From FEN-1139 sp964396375 (lineage in GTDB: Bacteria > Myxococcota_A > Polyangia > Polyangiales > Polyangiaceae), in NCBI GenBank assembly GCA_964396375.1, contig CAYNEY010000030.1:1-64000 (forward strand): DNA of 64,000 nt, given 5' to 3'. The notes beneath the pieces are model-generated. The model was not told where the DNA came from, did no database searches, and saw only the letters and a program-made list of their open reading frames with translations. Positions 8,821-17,718 of this stretch are shown piece by piece. The position numbers were made by a program, and so were the translations under genes. Every line of letters begins with the position of its first letter. Position 1 is the stretch's first letter.

Positions 8821-10047
8821 ATGACGTTCCGGCAACCATGGCCCACTCTTGCTCTGCTCCTTGGTACTGCGGCGCTGCATCTCGGCTGCGGCGATTCCGC
8901 TCAAGGCCCAGCTCCGTCTGACGGCTCCTCCGGCACGGGGACAGACGACGCTCCCGGTCAAGGCGGTGCTCCCAGTCAAGGCGGTGCTCCCGGTCAAGGC
9001 GGTGCTCCCGGTCAAGGTGGTGCACCAGGTCAAGGCGGTGCACCAGGTCAAGGCGGTGCTCCCAGTCAAGGCGGTGCTCCCGGTCAAGGCGGTGCTCCCG
9101 GTCAAGGCGGTGCTCCCGGTCAAGGCGGTGCACCAGGTCAAGGCGGTGCACCAGGTCAAGGCGGTGCACCAGGTCAAGGCGGTGCTCCCGGTCAAGGCGG
9201 TGCTCCCGGTCAAGGTGGTGCTCCCGGTCAAGGCGGTGCTCCCGGTCAAGGTGGTGCAGGCGGAGACGAGTCCATGAGCTGCCTCGACGGCATCACCGCC
9301 TATCAGGACGACGGGCCTTTCGACACCAGGATGACTACCTCCGGCTCCGTGAAAATGTGGATCCCAGACGTTCCCGCGGGCTGCAAGATCCCTATGGTTC
9401 ACTACGCCAATGGGACCAGTGCGACGTGCACCTTCTACCGATCGATGCTGACGCGACTAGCGAGCCATGGTTTTCTCGCTCTCTGTTACGAGGACCCCAA
9501 CACGGGCGCGGGTCAGTATGGACTGCAAGCATTCGAAACCGCGCTCACCGAATACCCTGACTTGGTCACCCTTCGCTTCGGTTCGACCGGACACTCGCAG
9601 GGAGGGATGGCCTCCCTGGTCACGCTCGGATACGCCGAAGACACTTGGGGTGAGCTCGGTGTCTATGCGGCACTCGCCATGGAACCGGCGAGCGGGTTTG
9701 GTTCTACGCCCTCCGAGGGTTGGCAAACTGTCTACCGAAGCATCTCCTCACCGACTCTCTTGTTCAGCGGGCTCGGCACCGACACCATGGTATCCCAATC
9801 ATGGGTGCAGCAGGCGTTCGATACCGTGAATGAGGCGAGCGAGTCGTACTTCTGGGCCAAAGATGGGGCCAACCACCTGACCACGATCAATGAGGATGGC
9901 AACGAGCTTCTGATCCCATGGTTCCGATGGAAGCTTCTTGGAGACCAGGAGGCATGCCGATTCCTTCAGGCGATCCCGTCCATCGATGATTCCTGGACCG
10001 TCGTGGACTCCAAGAACGAGATCGCCTGTGCACCGAGCGCAGACTAG
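8821..10047 (+). CDS. Lipoprotein with PETase/cutinase-like alpha/beta hydrolase domain
   Basis: This 408-residue protein has a short leader (HLGCGD), about 17 tandem GQGGAP units (residues about 44-146), and an alpha/beta hydrolase domain. The catalytic triad is readable: S259 in GHSQGG, D321 in GTDTM, and H352 in GANHL. 'FYRSMLTRLASHGFLALCYE', the placement of the triad and the 'IPWFRWKLLGDQEACRFLQ' tail resemble the polyesterase-lipase-cutinase family. Those enzymes hydrolyse cutin or synthetic polyesters. The true substrate is unknown. GAGGGAGA just before the ATG supports the start. The gene is divergent from an AraC regulator. Confidence 0.8.
   Translation: MTFRQPWPTLALLLGTAALHLGCGDSAQGPAPSDGSSGTGTDDAPGQGGAPSQGGAPGQGGAPGQGGAPGQGGAPGQGGAPSQGGAPGQGGAPGQGGAPGQGGAPGQGGAPGQGGAPGQGGAPGQGGAPGQGGAPGQGGAPGQGGAGGDESMSCLDGITAYQDDGPFDTRMTTSGSVKMWIPDVPAGCKIPMVHYANGTSATCTFYRSMLTRLASHGFLALCYEDPNTGAGQYGLQAFETALTEYPDLVTLRFGSTGHSQGGMASLVTLGYAEDTWGELGVYAALAMEPASGFGSTPSEGWQTVYRSISSPTLLFSGLGTDTMVSQSWVQQAFDTVNEASESYFWAKDGANHLTTINEDGNELLIPWFRWKLLGDQEACRFLQAIPSIDDSWTVVDSKNEIACAPSAD
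8951..9257 (+). repeat. 18-bp GQGGAP coding tandem array, about 17 units
   Basis: Contiguous 18-bp units encode GQGGAP, with two SQGGAP variants at units 2 and 7. That suggests duplication of a multi-unit block. It is a fully assembled example of the linker type that is broken by gaps elsewhere in the window. Confidence 0.95.
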
Positions 10048-10062
10048 CCCTCTCGGCGTCGA

Positions 10063-10749
10063 CTAGAAACTCACACCCAGCCCCGCGCCCAGGCGCAGCA
10101 CCCAGGAGCTCTCCGCGCGGAGCCGCTCACCCTCCGCCCGATCGAGGTAGTCCCCGGGTTGATCGAGGTTCTTCGAGCCACGGAACTCGACCGGGATCTC
10201 GAGGCCCACCCCAGGCACGTCGATCACCAACCCGGTGCCGAACGTGAGGAACGTGGGCTTGACCTCGCGGATCGTGTAGTCCGGATCCTGCCCACCGCCC
10301 TCGGCGTGGCCCTCCGCGGATTGGGAGAGAGTGAACTCCGGTCCGAGGCCAAACCACAGGCGCCCGAGGCCGAGCGGCACATTGAGCTTGGCCAGCAGCG
10401 GCAACCGAAGACTCTTGATCTCGAGCTCCTCGGTGATGTCGACGCCGTTCACCGAGACGTTGCGGTGCATGTTGCCGAGCTGATAGTTGAGGCCCGCCTC
10501 GAGCCCTATCAGCTTGATCAATCGGAGGTCGTAGTAGGCGAGGGCCCCGTAGGACATCCCCCCGCCGTTGCCCCGGAAGCCGAGTCCGTCGTCACCGTCG
10601 GCCAAGCCCTCGGGGGTGGTCCAGATGTCGGCACCGGCCAGAAGCTTCACCCCCACCGAGTGGTCGACGACGAGATCGGCCCGGGCCGGGATGGCGAGGC
10701 CAGAGAGCGCGGACAGGGCACAGAAACCAGCAAGAAAACGATGATGCAT
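10063..10749 (-). CDS. Outer-membrane beta-barrel protein
   Basis: This 228-residue protein has a cleavable signal peptide (LSGLAIPARA|DL). Alternating amphipathic strands follow, such as 'YGALAYYDLRLIKLIGLEAG', 'LPLLAKLNVPLGLGRLWFGL' and 'WVLRLGAGLGVSF'. It ends in Phe, as outer-membrane barrels usually do. The pattern matches the general OmpW/porin-like small barrel families. No specific transport role can be inferred. It is convergent with the hydrolase gene, with 15 bp between the stops. Confidence 0.65.
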   Translation of the reverse strand: MHHRFLAGFCALSALSGLAIPARADLVVDHSVGVKLLAGADIWTTPEGLADGDDGLGFRGNGGGMSYGALAYYDLRLIKLIGLEAGLNYQLGNMHRNVSVNGVDITEELEIKSLRLPLLAKLNVPLGLGRLWFGLGPEFTLSQSAEGHAEGGGQDPDYTIREVKPTFLTFGTGLVIDVPGVGLEIPVEFRGSKNLDQPGDYLDRAEGERLRAESSWVLRLGAGLGVSF

Positions 10750-11477
10750 GGCCCAAGCATGGGACGGGCCGGAGGCCTAGACAAGCTCGACCAGGCCCAC
10801 CCGAGCGGGAGGAGCGCCGGGGGACACACACACCAACATCAGTGTTCACAGTGTGATGACGGAGTCTCGGAACCGTGACACACACGCAGAACCGGGGGTT
10901 GAAATGATCTGAAATCGCCTCCTGCCGTTCGGCTGAGGACACTCTTCTGTGTCTCTCACTGTCGCCTCGATGTTGCGATTGTGCCATGTTTCATGCTGAA
11001 TTGGTGTTTAGGAAGGGCTGTCACCGAGCCGGTGCGGTGACGTCACCACGCCGCCATTGTGAGCTCATGTGCGTTTTGTAGGTTGACTTACTACCGCTCG
11101 TTTGCCATGTTCCCCGCCGTGTGAGGGAGTCCGCTCAAGAACTCACCTAGTGAGGCTTCTCGGCAGGATTCTGGTGTTCCGTCCGGTCATGGCGCAGCTT
11201 CGGCACGCGTCGTGGTCGTCGTCCGCAAATCACCGCTGAGTCGATCGGGCTCCGCGGAGGCTGCATGAGTTCGGGGGTGTGGTCGCGCTGTTTCATCGCG
11301 AAACGGCGCGGGTGCGCCCCCTATTGAAATGGGAGAGCCTTCGACTTCGGTCGCGGCTGTCCCGGTTAGGGATTCGTCTGCCCGCGAGGCACGAGCCCCG
11401 CCCCCTCTCGCCCCAACCAGCTGGGCGAGATCGCCCATGGTCCATCCAACGAATCAAGAAGAGGAGACAGATACATC
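10750..11477. promoter_or_regulatory. 728-bp intergenic region with palindromes
   Basis: No convincing gene is present. Visible elements are TCACA-G-TGTGA (10846-10856), the perfect 12-bp palindrome GGTGACGTCACC (11036-11047), and a possible -35 hexamer TTGACT (11083-11088). A leader of about 370 nt then precedes the gene at 11478, which has a good GAGGAG ribosome-binding site. The long GC-rich leader may be structured, but it matches no RNA family I recognise. Confidence 0.4.
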
Positions 11478-13148
11478 ATGACCAAGTTCCGATTCACCCA
11501 GTTCGCCCTGTCCGTGGCCGCCATTTCCGGCTTCGTTGCCTGCGCATCCACCGAGGGCAACGAGCAATCGCTGTCCCAGAGCGGCCTGCAGCTCACCCTC
11601 GAGGTGGGCGCCGAGACGGGCGTCGACGGGATCCGCTACGAGATCGTCGCGGTCGACTGCGAAGAGGGAACACCGCTCGCGGACGTGGCCCCGATCGTGA
11701 TCGAGAAGGATTTGGAAGACGTCCGGATCCCTGGTGGGATCGACACCCTCGAGGACAACCCCCTCGACAAGGAGTCCTCCCATGCCTTCGCCGACTACTT
11801 CGTGACCGTCGAGCCCGGCTGCTACGACGTCACCACCACCCCGCTTACCACCGATCTCATTTGCCACGCGGCTACCGAGAAGAGTGTGGTCGTGAACGAG
11901 GGTGAGACCACCGAGGTCTTCCTGATCAACCAGTGCGACGGCTCGGATCCTGGTGCCATCGACACGGTGGCGGCGGTCAACCATCCGCCGGTCCTCTTGG
12001 ATGTGAGCTACCCTGGCTCGAAGTTCGTGGAGAGCTGCGAGCTTCAGACCATCTGCGCCACGGCCCAGGATCCGGAGAGCGATCCGCTGGAGTTCGAGTG
12101 GATCGTCACCTCCGGCCCGGCAGTGGTCGGTCCGTCGGTGGTGAGCCAGGAGAAGAACGCGGACGGCTCGGTCACTCAGTGCGTGAGCTACATCGCGCAA
12201 GCGGCGGGTAAGGTCGAACTCACGGTCAATGTCTACGATCTTCTGCACACCGGCACCGAGTTCCAGCGCATCGAGGACTGGCTCAGCGACGCCGGTTACC
12301 CGAACGACTCCCACACCAGCTTGGACTTCATGTTCTACGCTGCGGAGGGAGCACTGCCGGTCGACGAGGTGTGCGGGGACGACATCGACAACGACTGCGA
12401 CGGCGAGATCGACGACGCCGACGTCTGCTCAGGGATCCCCGCCGAGGGTTGCTTTCCAGGAACCAGCCCCGTCTGCGCAGGAGATCTCGACGTGATGATC
12501 CTTCAAGATATGTCAGGCTCATTTGGCGACGACAAGCGAGTGATGGACGACCTCGCCCCCACCCTCGCCAGCACCCTGTTTTCGGCCAGCGCTGGCCTCG
12601 AGCTTGGCGTGGCCTCCTTCGTGGACAAGCCGTTCTCCCCGTTCGGTTCGGTGGGTGACTACGTCTACCAGCTCGATCTCCCGCTCACCACCGACACCAG
12701 CGCCTTCGTCACGGCGGTGCAGGGGCTGATCGTCAGGTCCGGCAACGACTACTCGGAGAGCCAGATCGAGGCGCTCCAGCTCCTCGCCTACGACGCTGCG
12801 GCGGGCTTCCGCACCGATTCCCAGCGCTTCGTGGTAGTGGCGACGGACGCACCGTTCCACGTTGCCGGGGACTGCGGCCTCGGCACCTGCACCGCGGGGG
12901 CGAACGACGGCAACGGCGTGCTCAATCCCCTCGAGGACTATCCCTCGCAGGCTCAGGTGCTGGCAGCCCTCGAGGCTTCGGACATCACGCCGGTGTTCCT
13001 GGTTGCGGGCGGTTCCGCCGTCACCCCGAGCTACGAAGCGTTGGTCTCGACCCTGGGGCGCGGCAGCGTGGTCGAACTCTCGAGTGACAGCTCGAACCTG
13101 ATCAACGCCATCCTGACCGGGCTCGGCTCGGCCTGTCGCTGCGAATAG
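11478..13148 (+). CDS. Lipoprotein with integrin-beta-like von Willebrand A domain
   Basis: This 556-residue protein has a leader ending GFVACAS. A beta-rich N-terminal region (about 30-290) is followed by a MopE-type acidic metal-binding motif, CGDDIDNDCDGEID (from residue 299). A vWA domain covers about residues 338-550. The MIDAS motif is DMSGS (344-348). Two further segments, 'LGVASFVDKP' with D383 and 'DAPFHVAGD' at 457-465, match the integrin beta I-like domain closely (FGSFVEK and TTDAGFHFAGD in animals). It probably binds a protein ligand through a divalent metal at the cell surface. It is followed by a strong terminator and has a long leader. Confidence 0.8.
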   Translation: MTKFRFTQFALSVAAISGFVACASTEGNEQSLSQSGLQLTLEVGAETGVDGIRYEIVAVDCEEGTPLADVAPIVIEKDLEDVRIPGGIDTLEDNPLDKESSHAFADYFVTVEPGCYDVTTTPLTTDLICHAATEKSVVVNEGETTEVFLINQCDGSDPGAIDTVAAVNHPPVLLDVSYPGSKFVESCELQTICATAQDPESDPLEFEWIVTSGPAVVGPSVVSQEKNADGSVTQCVSYIAQAAGKVELTVNVYDLLHTGTEFQRIEDWLSDAGYPNDSHTSLDFMFYAAEGALPVDEVCGDDIDNDCDGEIDDADVCSGIPAEGCFPGTSPVCAGDLDVMILQDMSGSFGDDKRVMDDLAPTLASTLFSASAGLELGVASFVDKPFSPFGSVGDYVYQLDLPLTTDTSAFVTAVQGLIVRSGNDYSESQIEALQLLAYDAAAGFRTDSQRFVVVATDAPFHVAGDCGLGTCTAGANDGNGVLNPLEDYPSQAQVLAALEASDITPVFLVAGGSAVTPSYEALVSTLGRGSVVELSSDSSNLINAILTGLGSACRCE

Positions 13149-13164
13149 ATCCGCGATGCGGCGT

Positions 13165-13209
13165 GCGACCGCCGGGGGCAGCATCAGGCCTCGGCGGTCG
13201 CGCTTTTTT
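13165..13209 (+). terminator. Rho-independent terminator
   Basis: GCGACCGCCG (13165-13174) pairs perfectly with CGGCGGTCGC (13192-13201), followed by GC and six T. It ends the vWA lipoprotein transcript. It has no T tract in the opposite direction. Confidence 0.92.
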
Positions 13210-13216
13210 GTCTGCC

Positions 13217-15292
13217 TCAGGGCTCGACGGCGGCTGGAAGCACAATGCTGAAGGTCGAACCCACGCCGGGCTCGGAGGCGACCAGAATTCGTCCCCCCAT
13301 CGCGGTCGTGAGCCGTTGACTGATCGCCAACCCGAGGCCGGTTCCCTTCTGCTTGGTGGTGAAAAAGGGGACGAACAGGCTATCGAGGATGCTCTGGTTC
13401 ATCCCGGGGCCCTGGTCCAAAACCGCGATTTCCACCCAATCACTCTGCTTGTCACGGCTGCTCCAACCCGGGCGATAGCCGTGCCGCTCGAGGGTGCGCA
13501 CCAAGACCTTCCCGCGGTGGTTCATGGCCTGCATGGCGTTGCGAACCAGGTTGATCAATACCTGGCGGAGCTGCTCGGGGTCGGCTCGCACCAGAAGGCG
13601 GGTTTCGGCCAGGTCGGTCTCGAAGCTGAGATTCTCCTTGCACTCTTTCGACAGGAGCTGAAGCGTCCGAGACACCACCCCATTGACCTCGACCTGCCCG
13701 GGATTTCCTTGGGACGGCCGGGCGTAATCGAGGACGCTGCCCACCACACCGTCCAGGCGCTCGACCTCCTCGAGGATGATATCGATGAACTCCCGTGAGC
13801 TCGGATCGAGCCGGGTACCTGGGTGCTCTTCGCCGAGCAGCTGAGCCGCCCCCTTGATGGCTCCAAGCGGGTTTTTGATCTCGTGGGCGAGGCCCGCCGC
13901 CATTTGACCGAGGGCTGCCAGACGGTCTCGCTCTTGCATGTGCCGATACTGGCGGGAGTTGTCGATCACCACACCCATCTGCACCGCCATCGACTCGAGC
14001 AGGGCCACCTCATCAGAAGAGAACGCGTCGGTCACGCGATCATCCGAGAGCGCGAGGAGCCCGAGCAGCGAGCCGTCGTCGCTGCGAATCCCCAGGCACA
14101 CCCCGAGCCGGTGAGGACCGAGGGCTTCCGCCGCACCGAGCAGGCGTTCATCGACTTCCGCTTTGTGGGTGTGACCGCGGCGCCGGCTGTCGTCGGCCTC
14201 GACCGCGACGCGTTCCAACACCACCCGCCCATGCTGACTCAGGTGATCGAGTAGCGAACGCGCGGTCGCGGCCTCCAGGCGGAGCGGCGGCGGCGGCCCG
14301 AAGCTCTTGGCCAAAGGGAAATCGACCCCGAGCGGATCGCGCAAATAGAGCGCGGCACCGGTGGCTCTCCGGGACTGCTCGAGCTCTTCGCAAACCACCC
14401 GCACCATCTCCGCGACCTCGAGCACATGGACCAGACGCACCCGCACCCGAGCCACCGCCCGCTCCAGGTCCACCCGCTCACTCGAGAACACGGTCTGGAT
14501 GGTCAACTCCATTTTCTGTCGGAGCGGCTCGAACAGCACCAGAATCACAATCGCGGCCAGGATGGCACCGAGGTACATGGTCTCGAAACCACCAAACAAG
14601 ACCACGAACACATAAAAGATCCCCGCCAGGCAGAAGGCCAGAAGCGCGTTCAAGACCAGGTGTCCGAACAGATCATAGAGGTCGACCAGGCGCTCGCGAT
14701 TCAACGACTGCACGAGCACGTACAAGAAGACCACCGTCAACACCGCACCGATGGGGGGCAGCGGTGCACCGATGAACCAAAGAAAATCAGCCACCACCAA
14801 GAGCGCGGCCAACGCGCCAATCAAGACCAGAAAGCGGATGCGCTTCTGGGTGGCACGCGAGCCACTGCGCTCACCGCGGCGGTACAGGCTGCCGAGGCCC
14901 GCGCTGAGCAGGCCGAAGACGTAGATGAAGATCAGCGCACGAGCCCAGGACTCCCGCCCGAAAGGGGAGAGGGAGAGGACCAAGAGCGGGACCAGCAGCG
15001 AGCCTGCGACCCGCAGAAGCACACTCCGCTTGCCGACCCGAGGCAACAAAGATTCGAAGAGATGCAGAGCAAACTGCGGGAGCAAGAGCGCCAACACCGC
15101 GGTCGACTTCGCCCAGATCTCGTGGCTGTTCCATTGGTACAGCCATTGCGCCAAATACCAAAGCCCCATGTCGATCGAGAAGCCCGCGCCGAGGGCCTGC
15201 GGCCGCCGAATCCGTCCCCGGAGCAGGATCGAGATCCCGATCGCCAGGGCGACCGCGCCGCAGAACAACGAGGTGCGCGTCCTCAGATCCAC
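13217..15292 (-). CDS. Membrane sensor histidine kinase with GAF domain
   Basis: This 691-residue protein has about seven or eight transmembrane segments in residues 1-260. A GAF domain follows (about 275-440), then a HisKA domain with phospho-acceptor H470 in AGLAHEIKNPLGAIKGA. The HATPase domain has NLVRNAMQAM (N box), DQGPGM (G1), FFTTK (F) and GTGLGLA (G2). All catalytic boxes are intact. The topology resembles 7TM-type sensory kinases such as PrsK. No response regulator is adjacent. The start is a GTG, and the gene is divergent from radC. Confidence 0.9.
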   Translation of the reverse strand: MDLRTRTSLFCGAVALAIGISILLRGRIRRPQALGAGFSIDMGLWYLAQWLYQWNSHEIWAKSTAVLALLLPQFALHLFESLLPRVGKRSVLLRVAGSLLVPLLVLSLSPFGRESWARALIFIYVFGLLSAGLGSLYRRGERSGSRATQKRIRFLVLIGALAALLVVADFLWFIGAPLPPIGAVLTVVFLYVLVQSLNRERLVDLYDLFGHLVLNALLAFCLAGIFYVFVVLFGGFETMYLGAILAAIVILVLFEPLRQKMELTIQTVFSSERVDLERAVARVRVRLVHVLEVAEMVRVVCEELEQSRRATGAALYLRDPLGVDFPLAKSFGPPPPLRLEAATARSLLDHLSQHGRVVLERVAVEADDSRRRGHTHKAEVDERLLGAAEALGPHRLGVCLGIRSDDGSLLGLLALSDDRVTDAFSSDEVALLESMAVQMGVVIDNSRQYRHMQERDRLAALGQMAAGLAHEIKNPLGAIKGAAQLLGEEHPGTRLDPSSREFIDIILEEVERLDGVVGSVLDYARPSQGNPGQVEVNGVVSRTLQLLSKECKENLSFETDLAETRLLVRADPEQLRQVLINLVRNAMQAMNHRGKVLVRTLERHGYRPGWSSRDKQSDWVEIAVLDQGPGMNQSILDSLFVPFFTTKQKGTGLGLAISQRLTTAMGGRILVASEPGVGSTFSIVLPAAVEP

Positions 15293-15430
15293 GTCGGTAC
15301 GCTAGAGCGCCGTCCGGGGCCGGGCAAGCGGCCACCTCCTTCGCCAGCCATGGCCAGCCGCAGAACTCGACCAAAACGGCGTTTTCGCGTGGCCCCGGCC
15401 CGGGCACGCGGCGTGAAAGGCTCCCGCAGC

Positions 15431-16069
15431 ATGCCCACACCCGCCCTGGAACGCCTCTCCGACCGAGAGCTGCTCACCCTCATCCTTGGTCCCAATCCGC
15501 GTCACACCGCCACCTCTGCCGACCAGCTCCTCGAGTTCGCGGGCGGTCTTTCGGAGCTCTCTCGTCTCGGAACAGAGTTGGTGGCCGAACGCACGGGGCT
15601 GGGGAAGACTCGTGCGTTGCGCCTCGCCGCCGCCTTCGAGATCGGTCGCCGTGGGCTGACCGCACGCCGCTTGCCGCGTCGCCTCTCCACCCGCGAGGAT
15701 GTGGCCGCTTGGGCCGAGCCGCGGCTGATCGGACTCGATCACGAAGAGGTCTGGCTTCTCTCCGTCGATGGCAGAAATCAACTGCGCACGGCGCGCTGTA
15801 TCGCTCGCGGTGGTCTCCACGGCTGCGCGCTCTGCACGCACGACGTGCTCCGCCCTGCCCTGCGCGATGGGGCGAGCGCTATCGTGCTGGTCCACAACCA
15901 TCCGAGCGGGGACACCACGCCCAGCGACGAAGACATCCAGATGACCCGTGCGGTCGCCCGCGCCTGCCATGCCGTAGGCCTCCATCTGCTCGACCATGTG
16001 ATCGTCGCCCAGGGAGGTGCCTGCTCGCTGGGCGAGCTCGGGGTCCTCGAGGTCGAGCACCGGCGCTGA
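15431..16069 (+). CDS. radC: RadC/JAB-domain protein
   Basis: This 212-residue RadC-family protein has an N-terminal helix-hairpin-helix part (RLSDRELLTLIL, ERTGLGKTRALRL). The JAB/MPN metalloprotease-like domain carries the signature HNHPSGDTTPSDED. The motif matches active JAMM zinc sites (HxHx7-10D with S/D). RadC proteins were once called DNA repair proteins, but their role remains unsettled. ATG 15431 was chosen because GAAAGG lies upstream. An ATG at 15350 would add 27 basic residues and cannot be excluded. Confidence 0.85.
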   Translation: MPTPALERLSDRELLTLILGPNPRHTATSADQLLEFAGGLSELSRLGTELVAERTGLGKTRALRLAAAFEIGRRGLTARRLPRRLSTREDVAAWAEPRLIGLDHEEVWLLSVDGRNQLRTARCIARGGLHGCALCTHDVLRPALRDGASAIVLVHNHPSGDTTPSDEDIQMTRAVARACHAVGLHLLDHVIVAQGGACSLGELGVLEVEHRR

Positions 16070-16191
16070 TCGCGTGCCGCGCTTTGTCGAGATTTGGCCC
16101 GGCAGGGTCCCCTTCCTACACGCCAAATTCCCCCCCTTTACAGCAAGGCGTGGTGCTCGGACCCGACTCTGGGATAGACTGGCTCTCGACG

Positions 16192-17550
16192 ATGACCAAG
16201 AGCGACGTCAAGTACGCGGTTTTGACCGATGTGGGCCGGGAACGCGACCACAACGAGGACAACTTCTTGGTCGACAAGAAGCTCGGGTTGTTCGTGGTCT
16301 GCGACGGGATGGGCGGTCATGCCGCGGGCGAGGTGGCGAGCGCGCTCGCGGTGCGCATCTTCCACGAAGAGCTGAAAAAAAGCGTGGATGTCATCGAAAA
16401 CTACGCCGACACCACCGGCTCTCCCAGTAAGGCCGCGCGCCGCCAGGTGATCCGCGTCCTCGAGAACGCCATCGACCGTGCCTCGAGTCGCGTGCATGCC
16501 GAGGCTCAGAAGGATCCGGCCAAGCGCGGGATGGGGACCACCCTGGTCACGGTGCTGGTCATCGGCCAGCAGGCCTTCGTCGTGTACGTCGGCGACAGCC
16601 GGGTTTACCTGTTGCGGGATGGAATCCTCGAGCAGCTCACCGAAGATCACAACGTGTACAACGAGCTCCTCAAGCGCAAAAAGATGACGCGCGAGGAAGT
16701 GGAGAAGCTCCCCCAGCGCAACGCCATCACCCGAGCCATCGGCGTGTACGAGCACACCGAGCCCGACAGCCTGGTGGTGGATCTGCTCCAGGGCGATCGC
16801 TTCCTCCTCTGCTCGGATGGGCTCTCCGGGTACTTCGAAGAGGACATGGATCAGCTCGGCACCCTGATGGGTCTGTCCGAGGAGACGGGGGCGGTCGAGA
16901 CCATGGTCGCCGTCGCCAACGAACGCGGTGGCAAAGACAACATCACCGCCATCCTGCTCACGGTCGGTTCGGCGGAGGCGCGCGACGAGCAGATGGTCCG
17001 CCGCCTCCAGCTCAAGCGCGAGATCCTGGCACGCATGCCACTCTTTCGCACCCTGACCGACCGGGAGATCCTCCGGCTCCTTCAGGTGGTGGACGTGGTG
17101 CCCTATCAGGACGAAGAGGTGGTGATCCGCGAAGGTGACCGGGGAGAGGAGCTCTTCATCGTGCTCACCGGCAGCGTGAAGGTGATGCACGGGGAGACAC
17201 CGCTTGCCACGCTCAAGCCTGGCGATCACTTCGGAGAGATGGCGCTGATCCGGAGCCAACCGCGCTCGGCAACCGTAGTAAGCGAGCTCGACAGTGAATT
17301 GATGGTGATCCGACGCACCGACTTCTTCGAGATCCTTCGAGCCGAGTCGCAGTTGTCGGTGAAGCTGCTGTGGCAGTTCTTGAGCGTGCTGGCGGACCGC
17401 CTGGAAGCCACCAGTGAGAAGCTCGAGCGCGCCCGCGAAGAGCTGCTGGCGGAGGACGTGACGGCGGAGATCTTCGAGGTCCTCGAGGAGCGCCCCTCGC
17501 GCATTCCCTGCAGCGCTCCACCGTTTTCGACACGCGGGCGACCCAGTTGA
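16192..17550 (+). CDS. PP2C-type Ser/Thr phosphatase fused to cyclic-nucleotide-binding domain
   Basis: This 452-residue cytosolic protein starts at ATG 16192. Residues 1-255 form a PPM/PP2C phosphatase: RERDHNEDN with E22/D23, CDGMGGH with D38, 'GMGTTLV', 'GDSRVYLLRDG', 'SDGLSGYF' and 'GGKDNIT' with its metal-binding Asp. Residues about 283-400 are a CAP-type cNMP-binding domain with the phosphate-cassette sequence FGEMALIRSQPRSATV, very close to PKA regulatory subunits. A coiled helix closes the protein. It probably reverses Ser/Thr phosphorylation under cyclic-nucleotide control. That regulatory link is inference from the fusion. Confidence 0.9.
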   Translation: MTKSDVKYAVLTDVGRERDHNEDNFLVDKKLGLFVVCDGMGGHAAGEVASALAVRIFHEELKKSVDVIENYADTTGSPSKAARRQVIRVLENAIDRASSRVHAEAQKDPAKRGMGTTLVTVLVIGQQAFVVYVGDSRVYLLRDGILEQLTEDHNVYNELLKRKKMTREEVEKLPQRNAITRAIGVYEHTEPDSLVVDLLQGDRFLLCSDGLSGYFEEDMDQLGTLMGLSEETGAVETMVAVANERGGKDNITAILLTVGSAEARDEQMVRRLQLKREILARMPLFRTLTDREILRLLQVVDVVPYQDEEVVIREGDRGEELFIVLTGSVKVMHGETPLATLKPGDHFGEMALIRSQPRSATVVSELDSELMVIRRTDFFEILRAESQLSVKLLWQFLSVLADRLEATSEKLERAREELLAEDVTAEIFEVLEERPSRIPCSAPPFSTRGRPS

Positions 17551-17718
17551 AGGAGCTTTTCTGGGCGGGGTGATGGCACCCAGGCCGGGGGAACCGTGTC
17601 CAGCTCGTGCCCCTCTTCCACGCTGAGATTGGCCTGGTCAGGACAGCCGGCCCGCAGAGCAGGGTGCTTCCGGCGCGGGTTGGAGGCTGTGACCGGCCCG
17701 ACCCCGCGGTGGGTTCGA

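Noticed and set aside
8627..9169. Upstream extension of the AraC gene rich in HRLD/VHRL repeats
   Set aside because: It is the reverse complement of the GQGGAP repeat and of the intergenic region. The regulator starts at the GTG at 8626.
10846..10856. CRP binding site
   Set aside because: The half-sites are in the reverse order (TCACA then TGTGA) and separated by 1 bp, not TGTGA-N6-TCACA.
11036..11047. GGTGACGTCACC as a CREB-type site
   Set aside because: The match to the eukaryotic CRE is coincidental in a bacterium. It is kept only as a possible operator palindrome.
14426..15430. Long N-terminal extension of RadC
   Set aside because: It is antisense to the histidine kinase gene and His/Arg/Gln-rich. 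RadC homology begins near 15431.
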